64,000 bases of DNA, from positions 1-64,000 of the forward strand of contig NZ_JBDIVE010000013.1 in NCBI RefSeq assembly GCF_039631295.1. The letters are read 5' to 3'. A model generated the notes under the pieces. That model ran no database searches and had not been told where the DNA came from. It was given only the letters and a program-made list of their open reading frames with translations. Within the stretch, counting starts at the first letter, position 1; each line of letters begins with the position of its first letter. Shown here in pieces: positions 9,470 through 17,854 of the stretch. The stretch is from Viridibacterium sediminicola. Its GTDB lineage: Bacteria > Pseudomonadota > Gammaproteobacteria > Burkholderiales > Rhodocyclaceae. Both the position numbers and the translations under genes were made by a program.

Positions 9470-9676
9470 TTAATAATGCGGCGGGATATCCTCGCGCAGA
9501 TCACGCCGCTCGGCGCTCCCCGCGCTGGCCGACTGCAATTGTTCATAGAGCACGCGGATCTGCTGCTGCAGACGGTCGATCTGCTCCTGCTGACGAAACA
9601 CCGTGGTGTTGAGGGTTTCGAGCATATCCTCGGCAAAGGCGAGTTTGCTCTCGATGCTGATCAGACGTTGTTCCAT
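9470..9676 (-). CDS. slyX: SlyX family protein
   Basis: A short protein of 68 residues, almost all heptad-like coiled coil (MEQRLISIESKLAFAEDML), ending in the SlyX-type Pro-His-Tyr tail (DIPPHY). The function of SlyX is not established. The ATG at 9676 gives the normal family length, and a GGAG lies about 10 bases upstream on the minus strand. It begins 43 bp after the DUF748 gene, so the two are probably co-transcribed. Confidence 0.88.
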   Translation of the reverse strand: MEQRLISIESKLAFAEDMLETLNTTVFRQQEQIDRLQQQIRVLYEQLQSASAGSAERRDLREDIPPHY

Positions 9677-9719
9677 GCAGAGGCTCCAGCTTGCCCAGCC
9701 CTGATATGGGCTGGACGAT

Positions 9720-12700
9720 TTATTTGAGTGAAAAGATGACGCGCGCTGCGGCGCTCTCAGCCGAATTGGGCGAACTACCCACGACAAACACGCGCGCCAG
9801 GGCGACCTTGCCTTCGCCGACCAGCCAGTCGCGCACCAGAGCCGCACGGCGGCTGGCCAGCGCCTGCAAATCCTCCATGCTGACAGGGATATTGCTCAGC
9901 ATAAGGGTCTCCATTTGTTCCGTCGGCAAGCTGCGGGTGATGCCCAGTACGTTGCGCGGCTTGTCGAATTTCTCTTGCTTGAACACTTGCTCAAGCAAGA
10001 GCGGATATTCCTCGCGGCTGATCCGCAAGGCATCAACCTCGCCCACGCTGTCGCCGCGCTTGACCATATTGGCCGCCTTGGCTGCACGCAGTTTGCTGTC
10101 CAGACGTTCGCGACGGATGCCATCCGCATCACGCTGCGGATCAGCGCTGCCGGTGATATCCACACTCAGCGCCGGCCGCGCATTGAGCGCCTTGGCCAGC
10201 GCGGCGAGCTTGGTGATGCCGGCCGGCGACACGCTGGCGCGGCCCGACTCGAAATCGAGATAGGACAGCTCGTCGCCCCCCTCGACCAGTGATCCCAGCA
10301 GCGCGAACGGCGAGCTCACCGCCTTGCTGACCAGATTGACCAGCACGCGCACGATCACGCTGCCAACGCTGAATTCCGGATCGTCGAGCGTGCCGCTGAT
10401 CGGCAGATTGAGATCGATGACGCCACTGCGGTCCTTGAGCAGGGCCACCGCCAGCAAGACCGGCAAGCGCGTGGCGTCTGGACTGTCGATGCGCTCACCG
10501 AAGGTCAGCTGGTCGAGCGTGACGCGATTTTCCGCGCTGAGCTGGCGGTCGCGAATGCGGTAATCGACATCCATCGACAGCTTGCCCTTGCTGATGCCAT
10601 AGCCGACATAGCGTGCGGCATAGGTGGACACGCCGGTGAGGTCGACGTCCGCCACGCGCGCATGGATGTCCATGATGCGGTCCTGGCGCAGGGGATTGAG
10701 CTGGCCCTGGATATCGACCGGCGCGCTGTGATCGAGCGCAGCCTTGAGCGCCAAACTCGCCACCGAATCCTCGCTGGAGGAGAGTCCATTGAGGCTGCCC
10801 GCCAGATCCGTGAGATTGGCGTTGTAATTGGGTTTGATGAAGCGGTCGCTGTAACTGACACTGCCGCCTGACAGCACGATGCGTTCGATATTGATTTTCG
10901 GCGCCGGGCCAGCCGCTGCCGGCACAGCGCTGGCGGCACTGCTGCTGGCCGCCGCAAGGTCCGCGCCCTCCCGGCGTGCGCCGCTCTGCACCAGCTCGCG
11001 CAGATTCAGGCGGCCCTGGCCATCGAGAATCAGGCGGGTGTAGAAATCCTCCAGCCGCAACTGGGCCGCGCTCAGTTCAAGTGGTTGGCTGCGCAGCTTG
11101 AGCTGACTCAGCGCCAGACGCTTCCAGCGCACGAAGTCGCTGGCATTGAGCTGGTCGAAAGAATTGAAATCCTTCACCGCCAGATCGCCGGTCCAGCTCA
11201 CTTGCGGCGCCTGCGGCGCACTCAGATCGAAACCCAGCGTGCCCTTGGCATCGAGCGCGCCCTGGGTCAGCAGAACCTTGGTGAGATTGCTCAGGTAGGG
11301 CTGCGCGAACAAGAGTTCAACGCCACTGGCATCGAGCTGCAGTTTGCCGCTGAGCGGCGCCAGCCCCACATCACCCGCCAGCTTGAGACGTCCGCGCCGA
11401 TTGACGCCCATCTCCAGCGCCAGCTGCGCCTTCTGGTTTGTTGCATTGGAGAGATTCTGCACGCGCAACTGCAAGGCATCGAGATTGAGGCGCAAGGGCT
11501 CGGCCGCGCTACGGTCTTCGAGGCTGGCACGCCAGCCAGCAATATCCAGCTTGCCCAGGCTCAGCTGCCAGGGCGGCGGCGCCGTGCCGGCGGGAGCGGC
11601 GGGAGCGGCAGCCACCGCTGCCACCGCCGGCGGCGCATTCACCGCAGTCGTCTGCGGATGACTGAACTGCCGCAGGAGATTGATGCCGTCCGCATCGCGC
11701 ACCAGGCGCCATTGCGCGTCGCGGCTGCTGATTTGCGCCAGGGCCAGGCTGCGCTTGGCCAGATCGAGCTTGAGCCCGTCGAGCTTCAGGCTCGCCAGCT
11801 GCACGATGGGCTGCTTGTTGCCCGCTTCAGGCAGGCTGAATTCGCTCAGCTGCAGCGCACCCTCACTCAGCTGCAGGCCCGAAGCTGGCGCGTAATCCAG
11901 GTTCAGGCTGGCCGCCACTTGGCCGCGCGGCTGGGCGCTGCCCAAAGCGTCCTGATAATACGGGCGATACGCGGCGATCTGCAGGTCTGCCAGTTGCACA
12001 CGCAAGCGCGCCGCGCTGCGTTGCGCGTCGAGTGTGCCGTCGAGCTGCACGCGGCCGCTGCGCTCCAGCTGCACGCTGCCCTGCAGCGTGGCTGGCGTGC
12101 TGGCGCCGCTGTCATACGCGCTGAGCTTGAGGTCGATTGGCGAGAACTGGCTGCTGAACCGCGTCGGCAGCGCATCGTCCTGCCAGCTCACGCGCCCCTT
12201 GCTGATCTGCAACTGGGCGACGGCAATATGCGGTGCACTCGCTTTGCTGCTGGCCGCCGCCGGCGCGCTGGCGTTAGCGGCAAGCGGTGAGGCATCGTCC
12301 GTGCCAAACAGGCGCGCCAGATCGATGCTGCCATCAGGCAGGCGACGCAGACGCAGCGTCGGTTCGCTCAGCGTGATCTGGCTGAAGCGCAGCTGCTGCG
12401 GCGTCGCCAGCGGGCGCAGGTCCTGCAAGCCGATCTGCAGGCTTTTCCAGGACGCCAGCGGCGCACCGGCGCGGTCCTTGAAGCGGGCATCGTGAATCGA
12501 CACTTCGCCGCGCAGGCTCAGCGATTTCTGGCCGCTGGCCTGCTCGGACCAGACGCATTCCAGATGCGTGGCCAGCAAGGCTTGCTCAATTTTCAGCGGC
12601 AGCTTGGCGGGCACATAAGCCAGGTATGGCGTGACGTCGAAGGCATCGAGATCGAGCGCCAGCGTCGCCTCGCGATGCGCGGCAAACGGGCGCATCTTGC

Positions 12701-13370
12701 CGCTGAGTTCGAATTCGGTGCCATTGATGGTGGCCGACAGACGCGGCTCGACCTCCAGATGCACTTGCGAGGGCACGGTGGAGACGAAGGGCAAGCCGAT
12801 ACGCAGCGTGTCGACCACGTGATGGAAGTGCTCGGGCTGATCGTCGAATTCGATGTGGCCGCCATCGAGCTGGATATTGTTGATCGCAAAACGCAGCGGC
12901 TCGGCGTCCGTGGGCTTGGGCTGCGCGGCGAAGCGATCGAGGATGTCGCTGAAACTGAAACGGTGCGCATCCAGGCGCGCGAAATACAGCTGCGGCGAGA
13001 CCACGCGCAGGGAGCGCAGCACGGGTCCGCGATGGAACAGCGAAGCCCACAGTTCCAGATTGGCCTCGACGCGTGCGACCTCGACGAAGCGCCCCTTGCC
13101 ATCTGCGTCGGCAATGCGCAAGCCATCCAGCGCTGCACTCAGCGCAAAAGGATTGAGCTGCAAACGCTCCAGGGTGACAACGCGGCCCAGCGCCGCGCTG
13201 GCCTGCTGCTCGACCACGCCGCGCAAGAGCGGTGGCGCCACCAGGAAACCGAGCACCGCAACGAGGCTCAACACGCCCGCAGCGATCCACAGGATGCGGC
13301 GCGTACGCGGCCGTCCCAGCTGCATCCTCAGCGCGCTGCGCAAGGCAGCCAATGAAAGGGCGATCTTCAT
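9720..13370 (-). CDS. DUF748/AsmA-like envelope protein
   Basis: A protein of 1216 residues with a short cytoplasmic N-terminus, one membrane anchor (about 26-48, LWIAAGVLSLVAVLGFLVAPP) and a long repetitive beta-rich periplasmic part. The opening after the anchor (VTLERLQLNPFALSAALDGLRI) is typical of AsmA-like/DUF748 proteins, which are thought to be bridge-like proteins in envelope homeostasis or lipid transport. The last ~200 residues contain an OmpA-like segment (ALNARPALSVDITGSADP), as in other DUF748 members. No substrate can be read from the sequence. It is divergent from rlmJ and followed by slyX. Confidence 0.85.
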   Translation of the reverse strand: MKIALSLAALRSALRMQLGRPRTRRILWIAAGVLSLVAVLGFLVAPPLLRGVVEQQASAALGRVVTLERLQLNPFALSAALDGLRIADADGKGRFVEVARVEANLELWASLFHRGPVLRSLRVVSPQLYFARLDAHRFSFSDILDRFAAQPKPTDAEPLRFAINNIQLDGGHIEFDDQPEHFHHVVDTLRIGLPFVSTVPSQVHLEVEPRLSATINGTEFELSGKMRPFAAHREATLALDLDAFDVTPYLAYVPAKLPLKIEQALLATHLECVWSEQASGQKSLSLRGEVSIHDARFKDRAGAPLASWKSLQIGLQDLRPLATPQQLRFSQITLSEPTLRLRRLPDGSIDLARLFGTDDASPLAANASAPAAASSKASAPHIAVAQLQISKGRVSWQDDALPTRFSSQFSPIDLKLSAYDSGASTPATLQGSVQLERSGRVQLDGTLDAQRSAARLRVQLADLQIAAYRPYYQDALGSAQPRGQVAASLNLDYAPASGLQLSEGALQLSEFSLPEAGNKQPIVQLASLKLDGLKLDLAKRSLALAQISSRDAQWRLVRDADGINLLRQFSHPQTTAVNAPPAVAAVAAAPAAPAGTAPPPWQLSLGKLDIAGWRASLEDRSAAEPLRLNLDALQLRVQNLSNATNQKAQLALEMGVNRRGRLKLAGDVGLAPLSGKLQLDASGVELLFAQPYLSNLTKVLLTQGALDAKGTLGFDLSAPQAPQVSWTGDLAVKDFNSFDQLNASDFVRWKRLALSQLKLRSQPLELSAAQLRLEDFYTRLILDGQGRLNLRELVQSGARREGADLAAASSSAASAVPAAAGPAPKINIERIVLSGGSVSYSDRFIKPNYNANLTDLAGSLNGLSSSEDSVASLALKAALDHSAPVDIQGQLNPLRQDRIMDIHARVADVDLTGVSTYAARYVGYGISKGKLSMDVDYRIRDRQLSAENRVTLDQLTFGERIDSPDATRLPVLLAVALLKDRSGVIDLNLPISGTLDDPEFSVGSVIVRVLVNLVSKAVSSPFALLGSLVEGGDELSYLDFESGRASVSPAGITKLAALAKALNARPALSVDITGSADPQRDADGIRRERLDSKLRAAKAANMVKRGDSVGEVDALRISREEYPLLLEQVFKQEKFDKPRNVLGITRSLPTEQMETLMLSNIPVSMEDLQALASRRAALVRDWLVGEGKVALARVFVVGSSPNSAESAAARVIFSLK

Positions 13371-13489
13371 GCGGCGCAGGCTAACACAGAGCCTTGATGA
13401 CCACTACGGCCGTTCGGCACTGCTCTGCAAAGCCTTGCAAAATTCTTCGCCACAGCCCTTTTGCCACGCCGAATCACTACAATCGGGGC

Positions 13490-14335
13490 ATGCTCAGTTA
13501 TCGCCATTCCTATCACGCCGGCAACCATGCCGACGTTCTCAAGCACCTGGTGCTCGTGCAACTGCTGCGTTACATGACGCAGAAAGACAAAGCCTTCACC
13601 GTCGTCGATACCCATGCCGGCGCCGGCGCTTACGCGCTCGACTCCGAACACGCCACCAAGCTCGGCGAATTCCGCGGCGGCATCGGCCGTCTGTGGGAAC
13701 GGAACGACCTGCCGCCGGCCATCGCCGCCTATGTGGCCGAGGTGCGCGCCCTCAACGGCCCCGGTGCCCTGCTACGCTACCCCGGCTCGCCCTGGCTCAG
13801 CCAGCATGGCCTGCGCGAGCAAGATCGGCTGCGCCTGTTCGAGCTGCACAGCAGCGATCAGCGCATCCTCGCCAGCCTGTTCGAGGACGATGCCAAGCGT
13901 GCCATCGTCTATGCCGATGACGGTTTTGCCAGTCTCAAGGCCTTGCTGCCGCCGCCCTCGCGGCGCGGTCTGGTGCTCATCGATCCGTCCTACGAGCTGC
14001 GCGAGGACTACGGCCGCGTGGTGCAGGCGGTCCGCGAGAGCCTGGAACGCTTCGCCACCGGCTGCTATGCCGTGTGGTACCCGCAGCTGCTCAAGCCCGA
14101 GGCGCGCCAGCTACCCGAGCGCCTGCAGCGCCTCGGCGCGAAGAACTGGCTGCATGTCACGCTGGCCGTGCGCAAAGCCTCAAGCGATGGCTTCGGCATG
14201 CACGGCAGCGGCATGTTCATCATCAATCCGCCGTGGACGCTGGCTGCCACGCTGGCCGCCGAGATGCCCTGGCTGCGCGATGCGCTGGCCGAAGACGCGG
14301 GCGCCAGTTTCACGCTGGAGCACGAATCGAGCTGA
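13490..14335 (+). CDS. rlmJ: 23S rRNA (adenine2030-N6)-methyltransferase
   Basis: A protein of 281 residues beginning MLSYRHSYHAGNHADVLKH, the diagnostic start of RlmJ (YhiR/DUF519). The SAM-binding motif VVDTHAGAGAYAL is at about 38-50, and the catalytic DPSYE motif (NPPY-type) is at about 165-169. It methylates A2030 of 23S rRNA. No Shine-Dalgarno site is properly spaced. Instead a TACAAT -10-like hexamer (13478-13483) ends only 6 bp before the ATG, so the message may be leaderless or nearly so. Confidence 0.95.
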   Translation: MLSYRHSYHAGNHADVLKHLVLVQLLRYMTQKDKAFTVVDTHAGAGAYALDSEHATKLGEFRGGIGRLWERNDLPPAIAAYVAEVRALNGPGALLRYPGSPWLSQHGLREQDRLRLFELHSSDQRILASLFEDDAKRAIVYADDGFASLKALLPPPSRRGLVLIDPSYELREDYGRVVQAVRESLERFATGCYAVWYPQLLKPEARQLPERLQRLGAKNWLHVTLAVRKASSDGFGMHGSGMFIINPPWTLAATLAAEMPWLRDALAEDAGASFTLEHESS

Positions 14336-14414
14336 CACATTTGTGCCGAGCCCGCCCGTTACAATGCACGGGCAATACATTGCCCGTCCCACCACCCAAG
14401 CAAGGAGTTTCACC

Positions 14415-14687
14415 ATGCGTAAGCTGATTGTTCTGGTTGCTGCAGCGTTTGCCGCCAATATCGCCTTTGCCGCCGATTCCGGCTGTGAAGCCAAGGCCAT
14501 CGACAAGAACGGCAAGGCCCTCGCCGGCGCAGCCAAGAGCGCCTTCCTCAAGAAGTGCGAGGCCGATGCCAAGGGCAGCGATGCCACCGCCGCCTGTGAG
14601 GCCAAGGCCATCGACAAGAACGGCAAGGCGCTGGCCGGTGCCGCCAAGAATTCTTTCGTCAAGAAATGCGTCGCTGAAGCCAAGTAA
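14415..14687 (+). CDS. PsiF-repeat secreted protein
   Basis: A protein of 90 residues with a signal peptide (about 1-20, ending AFAA) and two tandem copies of a PsiF-type repeat. Each copy runs C-EAKAIDKNGKALAGAAK-SF-KKC and carries a cysteine at both ends. PsiF was named as a phosphate-starvation-induced protein in E. coli; its function is unknown. AGGAG at 14403-14407 supports the ATG. A TACAAT hexamer at 14360-14365 could be its -10 element. A terminator follows directly, so it is a single-gene unit. Confidence 0.88.
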   Translation: MRKLIVLVAAAFAANIAFAADSGCEAKAIDKNGKALAGAAKSAFLKKCEADAKGSDATAACEAKAIDKNGKALAGAAKNSFVKKCVAEAK

Positions 14688-14697
14688 GCGCTGCACA

Positions 14698-14738
14698 GGC
14701 CGGCGTGAAGGGCCCCGCTCTCACGCCGGCCGTTCTTT
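14698..14738 (+). terminator. Terminator after the PsiF-repeat gene
   Basis: GGCCGGCGTGA (14698-14708) pairs perfectly with TCACGCCGGCC (14721-14731) across a 12-base loop. GTTCTTTT follows. Confidence 0.8.
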
Positions 14739-14767
14739 TCCCGCATCAACCTCTGACAGGTCAAGCC

Positions 14768-15250
14768 ATGTCCTCGCCGCTCTACGATATTGAAGTCCTT
14801 ACCCTCAAGGGTGAGGCCACCACCCTGGCCAGCCACGCCGGCAAGGTCTTGCTGATCGTCAATACCGCCAGCAAGTGCGGGCTGACACCGCAGTACGAAG
14901 GCCTCGAAAAGCTCCATCGCGATTACGCCGAGCGCGGTCTGGTGGTACTCGGCTTCCCCTGCAACCAGTTCGGTGGCCAGGAGCCGGGCGATGCCGAACA
15001 GATCGCCAGCTTCTGCTCGCTCAAGTACGACGTGACTTTCCCGCTGTTCGCCAAGATCGATGTGAACGGCGCTGACACGCACCCGCTCTACCAGTACCTC
15101 AAGTCGAAGGCGCCCGGCCTGCTCGATACCGAGGCAATCAAATGGAATTTCACCAAGTTCCTGGTCAGCCGCGACGGCCAGGCCATCGAGCGCTTCGCGC
15201 CGACCACCGAACCCAAGGACCTCACTGCAGCCATCGAAAAGCTGCTTTGA
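14768..15250 (+). CDS. Glutathione peroxidase family protein
   Basis: A protein of 160 residues with all family motifs: NTASKCGLTPQY with the peroxidatic Cys37, the GFPCNQFGGQEP block, and KWNFTKFLV with the conserved Trp and Asn. It reduces hydroperoxides using glutathione or, as in many bacterial members, thioredoxin. No signal peptide is seen, so it should be cytoplasmic. The ATG at 14768 fits the usual length (BtuE/Gpx type). It converges with the minus-strand gene at 15263, with only 12 bp between the stops. Confidence 0.95.
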   Translation: MSSPLYDIEVLTLKGEATTLASHAGKVLLIVNTASKCGLTPQYEGLEKLHRDYAERGLVVLGFPCNQFGGQEPGDAEQIASFCSLKYDVTFPLFAKIDVNGADTHPLYQYLKSKAPGLLDTEAIKWNFTKFLVSRDGQAIERFAPTTEPKDLTAAIEKLL

Positions 15251-15262
15251 GCAGGCCCGCGC

Positions 15263-16246
15263 TCAGCCGAGCTTGATCGGTTTGAAGGGCTTGATGATCT
15301 GCGCCATACAGGGGTAGGCGGCGCGGTAGTTACGGCAGCGCGCGAGGATGTCATCACTGCTCTTGGGCATTGATACTCGTGCGCGCGTGATGTCACAGAC
15401 CAGGCCGCGCACCTGGCGCGCCAGACGCACACCATGTTCGGCCTGGCGCTGCTGCAGCTCGCTCGGCAGCTCGGGCAGATGCGGCTGGAAGTTGCGCAGA
15501 TGCTCGCCGGCGACCGCGAAATTCGACCAGACATCGAAGATCTCGGCATCGGTACGCAAGGTCTCGGTCTTGATCTTGGCGGTGTGCGCAAAGCGCTCGA
15601 TCACCGGAATGATGCCTTCGAACATGGCATCGTTGCTGAAGGTCTCAATCAGGTGGTGGGTAATCGCGTCGATGTCGCGCATGGCTTGCGCGATCTTGAT
15701 GTAGCGACTCTCGTAGAAAGCTTCGACGGGAATCGAAAACGCCTTGAACGGCTCGCCCCACAGCTCGTCGATGCCTTCTTCGCCGCTGCGGTGGAAGACG
15801 GTCTTGCCCAGTTCCAGCGCTTCCTGCAGGCAGCGCCCGCATTCGCGCATCAGCGCGTTGTCGCTGGCGATCTCGACACCCGCCGCTTGCAGCTCGACCA
15901 GTTTGGTGAAGATATCGGTGGCACGGTTGAACATCGCACCGGCAAGCATCGCGCCCTTGACGCGGCGCTTTTCCAGATCAGTCTCTTCGTTGTAGGCCAC
16001 GCGCGCCTCGTTGAGGCGGTAGCCCGGCACGTTCACGCCATGCTCGACGTGGTTGAAGAGACGTCGGGTCAGCGCCTCGATCAGGCGCTTCTTGGTGCCC
16101 AGGGTGTCGGCCGGCACCTGGTAGGTTTTGACCCAGTAACCGTAGTAATGCACGCGCTCCTGGCCGTCGATGACGCGCTTGGTCCCGAACGGGACCACCT
16201 CGGCAGCAGCCCCCTCGGAGCGGGCTTTGGATACGTCTTCACTCAT
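15263..16246 (-). CDS. Unrecognised 327-residue protein
   Basis: I do not recognise this protein. It has no signal peptide or membrane segment and looks largely alpha-helical. Its N-terminus is polar (FGTKRVIDGQERVHYYGYWVKTYQVP). The middle is rich in acidic and aromatic residues, and a cysteine pair CGRC (MRECGRCLQEAL) and a late CRNYRAAYPC pair could bind metal or form a disulfide. Codon use and GC content match the neighbours. It is transcribed alone on the minus strand. The 288 bp upstream (16247-16534) show no strong promoter or other gene. Confidence 0.75.
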   Translation of the reverse strand: MSEDVSKARSEGAAAEVVPFGTKRVIDGQERVHYYGYWVKTYQVPADTLGTKKRLIEALTRRLFNHVEHGVNVPGYRLNEARVAYNEETDLEKRRVKGAMLAGAMFNRATDIFTKLVELQAAGVEIASDNALMRECGRCLQEALELGKTVFHRSGEEGIDELWGEPFKAFSIPVEAFYESRYIKIAQAMRDIDAITHHLIETFSNDAMFEGIIPVIERFAHTAKIKTETLRTDAEIFDVWSNFAVAGEHLRNFQPHLPELPSELQQRQAEHGVRLARQVRGLVCDITRARVSMPKSSDDILARCRNYRAAYPCMAQIIKPFKPIKLG

Positions 16247-16534
16247 GGGCGATCAGCACAGTCGGCAAAAAGGAACAGGTTCATCATCGGCCACCCTCGG
16301 GTGCATTACATCATCAATCATCACGGGCCTTGCGGCAGCGCAATATTGCCTTTGTTCAGAACATGGAGCAATTGCAGGCTGCAGAAAAATGACGCACTTC
16401 ATAGCGGAATTCACGAAGTTTGCATCACCTCAGCGGCGCGCATTTTGCCAGACAGAGCGTTGCGGCTGAACCACCTGGGTCAACATGCCAAACCTCAGTC
16501 TCCTGCGCCGCGCTGACGCCTCACTGACGCACGC

Positions 16535-17716
16535 TCAGGCCAAAAAACGCTCGACCAGGCGCACCCAGTAGCTCACCCCGAGGGCGATGGCATCGTCGTT
16601 GAAATCGTATTGGGCGTTATGCAGCATGCAGCCGCCCGACTCGCCGCGCGTCGCGCCGTCATTGCCCAGCCAGACGTAGCAACCGGGCCGCTGTTCGAGG
16701 AAATGGGCAAAGTCCTCGGCACCCATGCTCGGCCGCAAGGCCCAGTCGACCGCATCGTCGCCCACCAGACTGCTGGCCACGGCACGGCACAGCTCGGCTT
16801 CTGCCGGGGTATTCACGGTCGGCGGGTAGCCTTCCATGATCTTGATCTCGATGCTGACCCCGCAGCTGAGCGCCACACCATCGCAGACGCGCTGGATAGC
16901 GGCCCATACGGCGCTGCGCACCGCCGGCGTCAGCGCACGCACCGTGCCACTGAGCCGCGCTTGCTTGGGGATCGCGTTATACGCCTCGCCCGCATGCATC
17001 TGCGTCACCGACAGCACCACCGGATCGAGTGGATCGCTGCTGCGCGAGACGACGGTTTGCAGCGCGAGGATCAGCTGCGCCGCCGCCACCACCGGATCAA
17101 TGCCCTGATGCGGCATGGCGGCATGTGCGCCGCGCCCGCCAATATGGATGTCGAAGCGGTCGGTGCTGGCCATCACCGGCCCCGGCGTCACGCCAAAGCG
17201 CCCGACCGGCATGCCCGGCCAGTTATGCATGCCGAACACCGCATCGATCGGGAAGCGCTCCAGCACGCCGTCGGCAATCATCGCCGCTGCGCCGCCCAGG
17301 CCTTCTTCGGCCGGCTGGAAGATCAGCACCACGCGGCCATTGAAATTGCGATGACGGGCCAGGTATTCAGCCGCGCCGAGCAGCATGGTGGTGTGGCCGT
17401 CATGGCCGCAGGCGTGCATGCAGCCGGGGTGCTGCGAGCGATGGGCAAAGGTATTGAGTTCTTCAATCGGCAGCGCGTCCATGTCGGCCCGCAAACCGAT
17501 GCCGCGCGTACTGTTGCCGGCCGTGCCCTGGATCACGCCCACCACACCGGTCTTGCCGATGCCGCGATGCGTTTCGATGCCCAGCGCTTCGAGTCGCTCC
17601 GCCACCAGTGCGGCGGTGCGCAGCTCTTTGAAGGCCAGCTCGGGGTGGGCATGGATGTCACGTCGGACAGCGGTCAGGGCCGCTGCGCTGGCAGCAACTT
17701 CAGGAATGATCTGCAT
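16535..17716 (-). CDS. M20 family amidohydrolase (hippurate hydrolase-like)
   Basis: A protein of 393 residues of the M20D metallopeptidase/aminoacylase family. Metal-binding motifs are visible: ACGHDGHTTM, FQPAEEGLGG and GAEDFAHFLE; RADMDALPI is also typical. Such enzymes hydrolyse N-acyl amino acids, hippurate, N-acetyl-amino acids or indole-acetyl-amino acids, and the exact substrate cannot be predicted. The ATG at 17716 (MQIIPEV) was chosen over an in-frame TTG at 17731; neither has a clear ribosome site. It is divergent from yejA, which suggests a possible but unproved link to peptide use. Confidence 0.9.
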   Translation of the reverse strand: MQIIPEVAASAAALTAVRRDIHAHPELAFKELRTAALVAERLEALGIETHRGIGKTGVVGVIQGTAGNSTRGIGLRADMDALPIEELNTFAHRSQHPGCMHACGHDGHTTMLLGAAEYLARHRNFNGRVVLIFQPAEEGLGGAAAMIADGVLERFPIDAVFGMHNWPGMPVGRFGVTPGPVMASTDRFDIHIGGRGAHAAMPHQGIDPVVAAAQLILALQTVVSRSSDPLDPVVLSVTQMHAGEAYNAIPKQARLSGTVRALTPAVRSAVWAAIQRVCDGVALSCGVSIEIKIMEGYPPTVNTPAEAELCRAVASSLVGDDAVDWALRPSMGAEDFAHFLEQRPGCYVWLGNDGATRGESGGCMLHNAQYDFNDDAIALGVSYWVRLVERFLA

Positions 17717-17854
17717 GGTTTCTGGCGGCAACGCGGAGGTGATGATCTTACACGCGCCGGGAATCTTGTCGATTCCCTCCTTGCATCAGCATTGCGTTGC
17801 GCGAAACTGCCACAAGGACGGTTAGACTACGCAAAACTGACTCGACCGTCGCGC

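Noticed and set aside
16610..17850. A long open extension upstream of yejA in the same frame.
   Set aside because: It runs antisense through the M20 amidohydrolase. The real start is the ATG at 17855, where the signal peptide begins.
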